Numbered from the stretch's first letter, positions 1 to 6,007 are shown. The stretch: DNA of 6,061 nucleotides from DAOTXL01 sp034434895 (GCA_034434895.1 DAOTYI010000305.1:1-6061), one strand, 5' to 3'. Numbers and translations are program-made. The notes: generated from the sequence alone by a model not told the origin.

Positions 1-1156
1 CACCCCCGGGGCGGAGATGTTCGGCTTGGTGTAGGGGTCGTGCCCGAAGCAGGAAGGACCCCGGCTGGAGAAGTCGGCGATGTTGCGGCCAGAATTGTGC
101 GCTGCCGAAGCGAACGACTCCTGATAGTCCCCTGGGCTGCCCAGGCTGTTACAGTTGTAGTTGTTGCCGGCGGAAAAGGCGGGGAAGATGCCCGCCGCCC
201 GCCAGGCCTGCACCTTGGCCTGATACCAGGTGTTGCAGCCGCCGCCGCCCCAGGAGTTGTTGACGATATGCGGGCGGTTGGCCGGGTTGCCGTTGGGGGC
301 CACGATCCAGTCGGCGCAGGCGTTCAGGGCGAAGTTGGAGCAGGAGTTGGTCTCGCAGCCCTTGCAGGCGATCCACTGGGCGTTGGGGGCCATGCCGACC
401 TGATAGGTCAGGGAGGGGTCGTCGTCGCCGACCATGGTGCCCCATGGTGTGGGTGCCGTGGCCGTTGTTGTCGCAGACCGTGCCGCCGCAGACGTTGGAG
501 GGGTCGTACCAGCAGGCGGGGTCGGTGGGGTTCCCGGGGCAGCGGTAGGCCTGGTCCAGGGCGGGGTGGTTCCATTGCACCCCGGTGTCAATGTTGGCCA
601 CAACGATGCCGTCGCCCTGCATGCCGAACTGGGTCCAAAAGTCGTCGGCCCCGGTGTCCACGATGCCCCAGTCCAGAGCCTGGGGGGCGGGTTCGGCCGG
701 TTCCGAAGAGACGACGGGGTCGATGTAGTAGGTGCGGGTGGCGTAGATGAAGGCGACCTCGGGGAGGGCGGCCAGGGCGCTGGCCACCTGCAGGTTGCCG
801 GCCCAGACATACAGCTCATTGCCGGCGATGAAGGTCTGGTACTTCAGGCCGTTGGCCTCCAGCAGGGCTTTGGCGTGGGCCTGGCTGCGCTCGGCCGTGG
901 CCTTGAGGGTATTGTAGACAAACTCCCCCCGTTCTTTCCAGCCCATGCTGTAGGCCGGGGACAGGTCGGCCTGCTCGGCCATCACCACGATCATATCGGA
1001 AGTGCCCCCGGCTGCGAGCTGTTCAAGCAGGTCCGCTTCGATCCTGGCTGCCGCTGCTGTCTGCCCTGCGCCACCTTGGGCAAAGCTCAGGACCGGCAGC
1101 AGGCCAAGGAGCAACAGGACAGCAAAGAGATACACAAACGTTTTGCGCCAGTTCAT
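1..1156 (-). CDS. Secreted S8 (subtilisin-like) serine protease, bacillopeptidase F-like; partial and frameshifted
   Basis: Extracellular endopeptidase precursor; 385 codons are visible and the gene runs off the left edge. Residues 1-26 are a signal peptide (MNWRK, a Leu/Val-rich core, SFA cleavage site). An I9-like propeptide follows (about 35-145), then the S8 domain. The catalytic Asp is D190 (ANIDTGV) and the catalytic His is H233 (NGHGTHTMG). After restoring the frame, the oxyanion Asn is N331 (SAGNN), and KPNISAPGV near the edge normally precedes the GTSMA serine motif, which lies outside. The stretch WGIVDTGADDFW before the Asp motif fits the bacillopeptidase F-like group. The catalytic domain is Cys-rich, suggesting disulfides. 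The frame breaks at 440-443: one extra G turns TMGTMVGDDD into an unrelated Arg-rich tail ending at 149. Start 1156 is preferred over ATG 1165 because GGAGG ends 9 nt before 1156 but directly abuts 1165. A catalytically dead or decaying gene is possible; a sequencing error is the simpler reading. Confidence 0.88.
440..443 (-). other. One-base insertion (C4/G4 run) breaking the protease frame
   Basis: Frame 0 reads HGTHTMG and then HHGRRRR. Removing one base from the four-base run gives TMGTMVGDDDPSLTYQVGMAPNAQW, and that frame then stays open and subtilase-like to the window edge (NNSWGGG, FSAGNN, KPNISAPGV). The run sits between two CCATGG sites. The clean conservation on both sides points to a recent indel or a base-calling error in a homopolymer. 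A +1 programmed shift at ATG GGG CAC is formally possible, but nothing else supports it. Confidence 0.9.
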
Positions 1157-1278
1157 GGTTCCCATCCTCCTTTTACAACGGTTCGCTCACCACAAGGAGA
1201 TGGGTTGCCTGAAAGCTCGACTCCAGAGTTCCACTCCTTGCGGCTGGCGAAATAGATATCCTCTGGACCTGAAAACAT
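1153..1278 (-). CDS. Possible 41-residue leader peptide coupled to the protease
   Basis: Short open frame starting MFSGPEDIYF and ending VVKGGWEP, not recognised. Its TGA overlaps the protease ATG as ATGA, a typical arrangement for translational coupling. The protease SD lies inside its final codons. It has one Cys and no signal peptide or membrane segment. Its ATG at 1278 has no SD at a normal distance. The strong SD at 1301-1311 is 25 nt away, and in the same frame it faces ATC at 1296 (7 nt spacing) and ATA at 1290. Initiation at ATC would give 47 residues with an added Ile/Met-AIRRS. Chance openness is quite possible at this length. The same stretch can also fold as RNA, so the conserved element may be the structure rather than the peptide. 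Confidence 0.33.
   Translation of the reverse strand: MFSGPEDIYFASRKEWNSGVELSGNPSPCGERTVVKGGWEP
1161..1174 (-). promoter_or_regulatory. Shine-Dalgarno of the protease (AAAAGGAGGATGGG)
   Basis: A near-perfect anti-SD match ends at 1166. It is 9 nt from ATG 1156 and 0 nt from ATG 1165, so it selects 1156. It lies inside the last codons of the possible leader peptide and can pair with 1194-1204, which would hide it. Confidence 0.75.
1161..1243 (-). promoter_or_regulatory. Mutually exclusive RNA stems able to sequester the protease ribosome binding site
   Basis: Three RNA segments compete. Segment 1 (1243-1231, CCGCAAGGAGTGG) pairs with segment 2 (1203-1190) over 10 continuous bp including one G-U, plus 3 bp beyond a bulged U. 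Segment 2 (1204-1194, CCCATCTCCTT) can instead pair with segment 3 (1172-1161, AAGGAGGATGGG) over 11 bp with one bulged G, which covers the protease SD. Segment 2 cannot do both, so this is the layout of a translational switch. A further 7-bp pair, TCCAGAG (1267-1261) with CTCTGGA (1228-1222), encloses segment 1. The pairings are read directly; the regulatory role is inferred. Confidence 0.4.
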
Positions 1279-1300
1279 GGAACGGCGTATGGCGATAGGC

Positions 1301-1311
1301 TCACCTCCTTT
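1301..1311 (-). promoter_or_regulatory. Orphan strong Shine-Dalgarno (AAAGGAGGTGA)
   Basis: This is a full-length match to the 16S anti-SD, the best in the window, lying 10 nt after the T-rich tail of the terminator. No ATG, GTG or TTG follows at a usable distance. The in-frame triplets at 7 and 13 nt are ATC and ATA. It may serve a non-canonical start, a start lost by mutation, or act as a ribosome standby site. CTGAAAG at 1314-1308, overlapping its 5' end, is complementary to CTTTCAG at 1215-1209. Confidence 0.5.
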
Positions 1312-1320
1312 CAGTCAGGG

Positions 1321-1370
1321 AAAAAGAAAGCCGGACAGGAGCAGCTTTTCAGGGAAGCCCCCCTGCCCGG
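1321..1370 (-). terminator. Intrinsic terminator inside the protease leader
   Basis: CCGGGCAGG (1370-1362) pairs with CCTGTCCGG (1339-1331), 9 bp with one G-U, and the tail CTTTCTTTTT follows at once (1330-1321). The 22-nt loop can form smaller stems: GCTT with AAGC, or, competing with the main stem, CAGGG with CCCTG around a 6-nt loop GGGCTT. It lies between the promoter and the gene, as expected of an attenuator. It could equally be the 3' end of a free-standing small RNA. Confidence 0.62.
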
Positions 1371-1634
1371 ACGGTCCGATTCGGGCGCTCATGCCCTGCC
1401 AGGTATGAGCATTGACCACGACACTTTGTCACTTTGAGCGTCAACGGTTTCCCCGCCTTTCCTCCCTGCCGCTCTCGTGACGAGGCGATCGGCCGGGATG
1501 CCCCGGCATTGGCCATTATACGTAACTGCCTGCCCTCCCACGGGTTTGGGCGCAATCTCCACATAAAAGTGCGCTGCAATGGGCTGCTCGCCCTGTTGCC
1601 AGCCGCTTTCTAACCTGCGGTAGGGTGACGGGCA
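1321..1634 (-). ncRNA. Structured leader or small RNA between the promoter and the intrinsic terminator
   Basis: About 310 nt between the predicted start (about 1634) and the terminator tail. Local hairpins on the transcript include GCCGGG-GCAT-CCCGGC (1507-1492), CTCG-TCA-CGAG (1484-1474), GCTCAT...ATGAGC with an inner CCT-GGC-AGG (1410-1387), and CGGAC-C-GTCCG just before the terminator. A direct repeat, CAAAGTG twice with one base between, lies at about 1422-1436. I compared it mentally with RNase P, tmRNA, 6S and common riboswitches (TPP, FMN, cobalamin, SAM, glycine) and found no convincing match. It may be a 5' UTR attenuator for the protease or an independent RNA. Confidence 0.38.
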
Positions 1635-1640
1635 ATTATC

Positions 1641-1669
1641 ATTATACTCCGAATGGCCGGACCTGTCAA
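1641..1669 (-). promoter_or_regulatory. Consensus sigma70 promoter
   Basis: TTGACA (1669-1664) and TATAAT (1646-1641) are separated by exactly 17 bp; both hexamers match the consensus at all six positions. The predicted transcript starts near 1634 and runs toward the protease, giving a leader of about 480 nt. The promoter sits 70 bp after the response regulator stop, so the protease is a separate transcription unit from the upstream operon. A perfect core suggests high basal initiation, with control applied later at the terminator or ribosome binding site. Confidence 0.8.
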
Positions 1670-1682
1670 ATCGGTTTCCCCA

Positions 1683-1710
1683 TTCCGCCTTCCGCCTTCC
1701 GCCTTCCGCA
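1683..1710. repeat. Heptamer tandem repeat (TTCCGCC x3 + TTCCGCA)
   Basis: Four head-to-tail 7-bp units fill the space between the response regulator stop and the -35 box; the last unit differs by one base. Short GC-skewed heptamer arrays of this kind are common between genes in some bacterial lineages and vary in copy number by slippage. No further function is visible. Confidence 0.85.
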
Positions 1711-1738
1711 TTGTTTCAGGTCCACGGATTCAGAATTC

Positions 1739-2302
1739 TCATCTGGCCTGCAAAATCGCCTCGGCCACCTGGCGCATCGTCTGCCGCTGGCGACGGGCGC
1801 GGTGCTGGATCTCCAGAAAGGCCTGTTGCTCGGTCAGGCCGTCCTGCTGCATGAGCCGCTGTTTGGCCTGGGCCACAATCTCCCGCGTGGTCAGGGCCTC
1901 CTGCCGATCGGCGGCCTCCTGACGGAGCGCCTGCCACCCGGCAAAGCGGGCTGCAGCCAGCTCCAGGGCCGGGGCCAGGTCGGCCTCGCGGACCGGTTTG
2001 ACGAGATAGGCCTGCACCGTTTCTGTGGCCGCTGCCCGCTCCACCAGCTCGCGGTCGCTGTAGGCGGTGAGCATCACCACCGGCAGGGGGCAACGTTCCG
2101 CGATGGCCTGGGCCACGGCCAGGCCGTCCATCCCTGGCATCCGGATATCGAGGATCGCCAGGTCGGGCTGTGTTTCACAGGCCAGAGCCAGGGCGGTGAG
2201 GCCATCGGACGCCGCGCCTGCTATGGTGTGTCCCATCTCTTGCAGCATAGCCCGCAGTCCCATGCGGGTCAGAGCTTCGTCGTCGGCGATCAGGATGCGC
2301 AT
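1739..2302 (-). CDS. Two-component response regulator with ANTAR RNA-binding output domain
   Basis: A 187-residue cytosolic regulator. The receiver domain (1-118) has the acidic pair D7/D8, phosphoacceptor D52 (LAILDIRMPGMDG), T79 and K102 (LVKP). The output domain (about 125-187) is ANTAR: REIVAQAKQRLMQQDGL, then AF at 161-162 and a final QVAEAIL. It contains the conserved Ala/Lys/Leu-Met and Ala-Phe positions of that family, though R149 replaces the usual small residue in AKGxLM. ANTAR proteins bind paired hairpins in nascent leader RNA and prevent termination; phosphorylation promotes dimerisation and binding. The start ATG lies 2 nt after the kinase stop, with GGAGGAGGG upstream inside the kinase gene, so the two are translationally coupled and very likely cognate. 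No DNA-binding domain is present. Length is typical for the family (about 190 residues). Confidence 0.95.
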   Translation of the reverse strand: MRILIADDEALTRMGLRAMLQEMGHTIAGAASDGLTALALACETQPDLAILDIRMPGMDGLAVAQAIAERCPLPVVMLTAYSDRELVERAAATETVQAYLVKPVREADLAPALELAAARFAGWQALRQEAADRQEALTTREIVAQAKQRLMQQDGLTEQQAFLEIQHRARRQRQTMRQVAEAILQAR

Positions 2303-2304
2303 CG

Positions 2305-3927
2305 TCAGGGTCCCTCCTCCAGGGGGATGGTGATGCGGGCGGTGGTGCCGTCGTTGCCGGTCAGCGACCAGGTGCCGCGCAGGTCTTCGCCTACCAGGGT
2401 GTCCACGATCTCCAACCCCAGTTGGCGGGGCGAGTCACCGGACAGGCCGATGCCATCGTCCCGGACTTCGACGGTCAGTCCGTCTGGAGCGCGTTGCAGG
2501 CTCACGACGACCTGTCCCCGTTCCCGGCCGACAAAAGCGTGCTCCAGGGCATTCTGCACCAGTTCGTTGACCGCCAGAGCCAGGGAGGTGGCCGCCTGGG
2601 AGGGCAGGATCACGTCGTCCCCCTGGACCGTTACCGTCACCTCCAGGCCGGGCCGGCTCATATTCTGGGCTACGGCCTGGCCCACGCGGACCAGCACCTC
2701 CTTCACATCCACCAGCCGGAAGCCGCGTTGGGAGAGGACCTCGTGCACGGCAGCGATGCTGAGGATGCGGTTGATACTTTCATGCAACACCTCCCGCGCC
2801 GAGACCTCCTGGCCGCCGCTCATCTGCAGGCGGAGCAGCATGGCCACGTTCTGCAGGTTGTTCTTGATGCGGTGGTGCATCTCGCGCACGATGGCAGCGT
2901 TGGTCACCAGCCGGGCATTTTCGATGGCCAGGGCCGTCTGGTTGGCCAGGGTCGAAAAGAGGGCGATCTCTTCTTCCGTAAAGCGGTGGGGTTCAGCGGT
3001 GTAGCAGTTTAACACGCCGATGGTGCGCTGGCGCACGGTGAGGGGGACGCTCAGCAGCGAACACAACCCCTCCTGGCGGGCGATGTCGGCCCGGCGGTAG
3101 CGGGGGTCGGCGGTGACATCGAGCACGGTCAGCGGCCTGCCCTTTTCGGCCACGGTGCCGACGATCCCTTCCCCCACCTTGAGGGGAGGCAGGGCGCAAT
3201 AGGCCGGACTGAGGTGTTGCGTTGCCCGCAGGACCAGCTCCCCTGTCGTTTCGTCCAGAAGCCGGATGGAACAGAGGCGGGCGTTCATGACCCGGGCAGC
3301 CATCTCGACCACAACCTCCAGCATCTCGTCCAGATACAGCGGTGAGGTAATGGTCTCACTGATCTCGGCCAGGGCAGAAAGCTCGGCGATCTGGCGCTGC
3401 ATATTCTCATAGAGCATCGCCTTCTCCAGAGCTCCGGCCGCCAGATCGGCGATCAGGGCCAGGAGTTCTATCTCATCGGCAGAGAAGGGGTGGTAGGCCT
3501 GTGTCTGGACGTTCATGGCGCCGATGACCCGCCCCTGGTTGACCAGGGGCACGGCCAGCAGCGACTGGAAGCGGCTCTCCTGGGTTTCGGGCAGGAATTT
3601 GAAGCGCGGATCGCGGGCGGCATCGGCCACGGCCACCGGCTGGCCGTGCCGGGCTGCCCAACCGGTCAACCCCTCTCCCACCCGCAGGCGGGCCTGGCCC
3701 ACCGCTGTGGCCGCCAGGCCGGTGGTGGCCTGGAGCACCAGGTTCTCCCCGCCGGCATCGAGCAGATAGATGGAGCAGGAATCCATGCCCATCGCGTCGG
3801 CGGTGCGGCGGGTGATCAGCTCCAGGGTGGCGGCCAGGTCCCAGGCCGAGTTGATCGCCTGGCCGATCTCGCGCAGGGCGGCCAGTTGGGCGCTTTTCTG
3901 TTGGAGTTGTCTTTCCAGCTCTTGCAT
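2305..3927 (-). CDS. Soluble GAF-GAF sensor histidine kinase (HisKA_2 type)
   Basis: A 540-residue kinase with no membrane segment or signal peptide, so it senses a cytosolic signal. A short N-terminal coiled coil (1-20) is followed by GAF1 (about 25-170), GAF2 (about 185-340), a HisKA_2 dimerisation domain with the H-box EMHHRIKNNLQN (phosphoacceptor probably H352, the His before Arg) and a HATPase_c domain. The latter has the N-box LAVNELVQNALEHAF (N454, N459), G1 box RDDGIGL (490-495), G2-like QLGLEIV and a terminal GTTARITIP. Both GAFs carry the VGEG-G motif (about 83-88 and 251-256), so one may derive from duplication of the other; their ligands cannot be read. This kinase type often pairs with ANTAR regulators, as here. 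The ATG is 3 nt after the GH5 stop and has only a weak SD (AGGG), so its translation probably depends on the upstream gene. Confidence 0.95.
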   Translation of the reverse strand: MQELERQLQQKSAQLAALREIGQAINSAWDLAATLELITRRTADAMGMDSCSIYLLDAGGENLVLQATTGLAATAVGQARLRVGEGLTGWAARHGQPVAVADAARDPRFKFLPETQESRFQSLLAVPLVNQGRVIGAMNVQTQAYHPFSADEIELLALIADLAAGALEKAMLYENMQRQIAELSALAEISETITSPLYLDEMLEVVVEMAARVMNARLCSIRLLDETTGELVLRATQHLSPAYCALPPLKVGEGIVGTVAEKGRPLTVLDVTADPRYRRADIARQEGLCSLLSVPLTVRQRTIGVLNCYTAEPHRFTEEEIALFSTLANQTALAIENARLVTNAAIVREMHHRIKNNLQNVAMLLRLQMSGGQEVSAREVLHESINRILSIAAVHEVLSQRGFRLVDVKEVLVRVGQAVAQNMSRPGLEVTVTVQGDDVILPSQAATSLALAVNELVQNALEHAFVGRERGQVVVSLQRAPDGLTVEVRDDGIGLSGDSPRQLGLEIVDTLVGEDLRGTWSLTGNDGTTARITIPLEEGP

Positions 3928-3930
3928 GGC

Positions 3931-5808
3931 TCATCCCTGCCGGCGGCACAGGCTGAGGCGATGCACCTCCCGGTCCAGGCTGTGGCGATAGAGCAACACC
4001 TGCGCCGCCTCGTCCCTTTCATACTCCCCATCCGAAACCCAAACCTGGCCGCCGTCGGGGTAGTGGAGCCGGGGGACAAAGATCTCGGTCGGGGCCTGAA
4101 CAGCCGGGTCGTGCCGGAAGGTAAACTGGAAGATACGGCGCCTGTAGTCGAATGACATCTCCAGCGGTTCGCCGGCCACTTTCCGGGCATAGGGCCGCAC
4201 CACCGCTTCCAGGGCCCGTCCGCCGGAGTTGATGTCGTCCGGATCGGTCTGCTGGTCCCGGCTGAAGATGGACAGGTCTTCGCCGTTCCACTGGTCCCCC
4301 CGGCAGTTGTCGTTGTCGGCGGTATAGTTCCACAGGGTGCCGCTCAGCAGGTTGGCTTCCAGGGCGCGGAAGGAGCGGTCCATGGCCTGCGCCTGCAGCG
4401 AGAAATCGCCGTTGCGGTAGGCCCGTCCGCCTTGCAGGTCAAAGGGGATGCCGAACTCGCCGATGAAGGTGGGGATGCCGCCCATGCGTTCCCTTGCCTG
4501 GGCCTTGAGGCGGGCCAGTTGCGCAGCGAACGAGCGCTGCACCCGCTTCCGACCCAGGATGAAGCGGTTGGTGTCGAAGTCCAGGCCCAGGAAGGGGAAG
4601 AACCGCTTGGTGATGAGGGTCAGGCCGTCGTACCAGTGGGCAGCATGGACGACGTTCGGCACGGCCGTCGGGTCCCAATGGGGGGGAAGCTGTCTGGGGG
4701 GTGCTTCGAGAAAGAGGATGGCTTCAGGGTCCACGGCCCGGACCTCGGCGGCGAAGCGGTGCAGGAAGGGCCGCAGATAGTCGTGGACAAAATCCACCGC
4801 CCGATCTCCGACCCGGGCAAAGTGATCAGGGCGGAGCAGGCACGGTGTCCCGTCGCCGGCCAGGTCCCACACGCCGTTTTCCCGCCAGATGCACTCGTGC
4901 CCTTCCTGCCAGGCGCGGGCGCCGCCGGGGTTGACCAGCCGCCATCCACGCCGCCTGAGTCCGGTGAGGCCCATGTGCCACACCTCGACCTGTTGAGGGA
5001 AACCGGCACCCAGCAGCATGGCCTGGAAGGGGGTGGGCGACTCCCCCAGGCACAGCAGGCCACCGTGGGTATTCAGGTCGGGCCAGCCGATATAGCCGGG
5101 TGATGGCTCGTTCATGGTGTCGTAGCCGACGACATGGGGCAGGCCTTTCAGCCGCCGCACGACCTGTTTGATGGCGTTCAGATAATGGCGTTGCAGGAAC
5201 TCCTGCGCCGGCTCGCCATCTATCCGGGTGCGGGGCGCAAAGTCATGGCCTCCGAAAAAGAGGGTGAACAGGGTCGCCGCCGCCAGCTTGTTGTAGTTGG
5301 TGGGCCAGATCATGGATGGTAACGGATCGCCGTGTATGGCGTGGACGATGGCTGCCCCTGTGTCTGAAAAGCGGGTCACGTCCAGGCCAACCGCCTCGAA
5401 GGTCCAGCCCGGAGCGCCGTCGCCGCCCGACATCCGGCTCCAGGCATCCTGGTGGGGGTCTATAAACAGCTCCAGGCCATGCTCTCCGGCCCGGCGCACG
5501 ACCTCATAGAGGTAGTCCAGGTAGTCCTGGTCATAGAGGCCCGGTCCGGCGTGCTCGATCGCCTCCCAGGTGATCACCAGGCGCAGGAAGGTGAACCCCC
5601 AGGCCCGCAGCCTGGCCAGGTGCTCGTCCGCCTCTGCCAGGGGGAAGGGGCGGCCGACAAAGGAGACAGGACGATGGTCGTAGAACCCCTGGCGCACATG
5701 GGTTGCGCCATCGGGATAGGGCACCTTGCTGCTGCCGCCCAGGTTGACGCCGCGCAGGAGCAGGGTCCGCCCCTGTTCATCCTTGAACCACGGTCCGTCA
5801 ATGCGCAT
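3931..5808 (-). CDS. Glycoside hydrolase family 5, subfamily 12-like (lipid/steryl beta-glucosidase type)
   Basis: A 625-residue retaining beta-glycosidase. An (alpha/beta)8 barrel spans about 1-530, with acid/base E234 (TMNEP) and nucleophile E451 (IGEFG). Other barrel residues visible are the FIDPHQDAWSR loop (115-125), HWYD (391-394) and WNYT (493-496). A C-terminal beta-sandwich follows (about 545-615; APTEIFVPRLHYPDG, WVSDG). Motifs such as LLLRGVNLGGSSK, VSFVGRPFPL, ADEHLARLRAWGF and WEAIEHAGPG match the group of fungal EGCrP2/steryl-glucosidase enzymes (GH5_12) rather than cellulases. The natural substrate here is unknown: glucosylceramide, steryl glucoside or another glycolipid are candidates. 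There is no signal peptide, so it should be cytosolic. In-frame ATGs at 5847 and 5859 (and an open frame to 5949) exist without an SD; 5808 is chosen because family homology begins there, although its SD is weak. It is the first gene of a tight operon. Confidence 0.92.
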   Translation of the reverse strand: MRIDGPWFKDEQGRTLLLRGVNLGGSSKVPYPDGATHVRQGFYDHRPVSFVGRPFPLAEADEHLARLRAWGFTFLRLVITWEAIEHAGPGLYDQDYLDYLYEVVRRAGEHGLELFIDPHQDAWSRMSGGDGAPGWTFEAVGLDVTRFSDTGAAIVHAIHGDPLPSMIWPTNYNKLAAATLFTLFFGGHDFAPRTRIDGEPAQEFLQRHYLNAIKQVVRRLKGLPHVVGYDTMNEPSPGYIGWPDLNTHGGLLCLGESPTPFQAMLLGAGFPQQVEVWHMGLTGLRRRGWRLVNPGGARAWQEGHECIWRENGVWDLAGDGTPCLLRPDHFARVGDRAVDFVHDYLRPFLHRFAAEVRAVDPEAILFLEAPPRQLPPHWDPTAVPNVVHAAHWYDGLTLITKRFFPFLGLDFDTNRFILGRKRVQRSFAAQLARLKAQARERMGGIPTFIGEFGIPFDLQGGRAYRNGDFSLQAQAMDRSFRALEANLLSGTLWNYTADNDNCRGDQWNGEDLSIFSRDQQTDPDDINSGGRALEAVVRPYARKVAGEPLEMSFDYRRRIFQFTFRHDPAVQAPTEIFVPRLHYPDGGQVWVSDGEYERDEAAQVLLYRHSLDREVHRLSLCRRQG

Positions 5809-5884
5809 CGGTTTGCTGCCTGTTTTGACCTCACCCCGACCCCCCATATGCGTCAACATAAGGCGCGGGCGATTGGAAATCGCA

Positions 5885-5919
5885 CCGGGTAGCCGAAGGC
5901 AATGCCTTCGGCTACCCGG
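5885..5919. repeat. Perfect 17-bp inverted repeat (extragenic palindrome)
   Basis: The arm CCGGGTAGCCGAAGGCA is followed by one A and then its exact complement. As RNA from either strand it would form a very stable hairpin with a short loop. No T run follows on either side, so it is not an obvious intrinsic terminator. It resembles dispersed GTAGCCGAAGGC palindromes, but copy number cannot be judged from one window. It lies about 75-110 bp upstream of the GH5 start. Confidence 0.9.
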
Positions 5920-5973
5920 CCGTCCGGCTGCGCGGACGGAGGCGTCCACGCCGGTGGACGCCTGGCCGCAGGC
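5920..5973. repeat. Further back-to-back hairpins continuing the palindrome
   Basis: CCGTCCG/CGGACGG (5920-5939, 6-nt loop), GGCGTCCAC/GTGGACGCC (5941-5962, 4-nt loop) and GCCTG/CAGGC (5960-5973) follow 5885-5919 with hardly a base between them. On the other side, GCGAT/ATCGC (5869-5883) adds one more. Five stems in 105 bp without spacers look like one composite extragenic element rather than separate terminators. Confidence 0.8.
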
Positions 5974-6007
5974 CCTGAGGCGCGACTTGAGAGGAGGGAT
6001 CCGCCCA
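5974..6007. other. Spacer, nothing recognised
   Basis: A purine-rich 34-bp gap between the hairpin run and the distal palindrome. I see no promoter boxes or open frame of note. A promoter for the GH5 operon was not found anywhere in 5809-6061; it may overlap the palindromes or lie beyond the edge. Confidence 0.4.

Noticed and set aside
434..1255. Long + strand open frame (273 codons) over the protease
   Set aside because: It is antisense to a gene with clear signal peptide, propeptide and S8 motifs; its composition is the Val/Gly-rich pattern typical of a shadow frame in GC-rich DNA.
1208..1270. Resemblance to glycine riboswitch pieces (CCGCAAGGAG, TTTCAGGCAA)
   Set aside because: The GGAGAG element pairing with CUCUCAGG and the two intervening hairpins are missing, and the exact conserved core is not present.
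1281..1312. + strand short frame MGCLKARL...NGVWR (1200-1298) as a gene
   Set aside because: Its ATG directly abuts the AAGGAG motif with no spacing, it lies antisense to the leader of the protease, and no motif supports it.
1515..1520. Second TATAAT within the leader
   Set aside because: No -35-like hexamer lies 16-18 bp upstream and there is no extended -10 TG.
1321..1634. Canonical ANTAR target (two stem-loops with 6-nt loops, A first and G fourth)
   Set aside because: The only 6-nt loop noticed (GGGCTT in CAGGG/CCCTG) lacks both conserved bases; no adjacent pair was found by eye. A covariance search would be decisive.
1389..1715. Stop-free minus-strand frame of about 108 codons across the leader, and a 76-codon frame overlapping it (1349-1579, TTG start)
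   Set aside because: The first has no start codon near its 5' end and spans the consensus promoter; the second starts with TTG without an SD. Neither shows a recognisable motif. A decayed gene remnant cannot be excluded.
1625..3012. + strand open frames opposite the regulator and kinase
   Set aside because: The minus strand encodes textbook receiver, ANTAR, GAF and kinase motifs here; the + frames show no domain and are Ser/Arg or Gly/His-rich shadows.
5809..5949. Upstream extension of the GH5 frame to ATG 5949
   Set aside because: The extra 47 codons run through the inverted repeats, are Arg/Gly-rich, encode no signal peptide and lack an SD; family homology starts at 5808.
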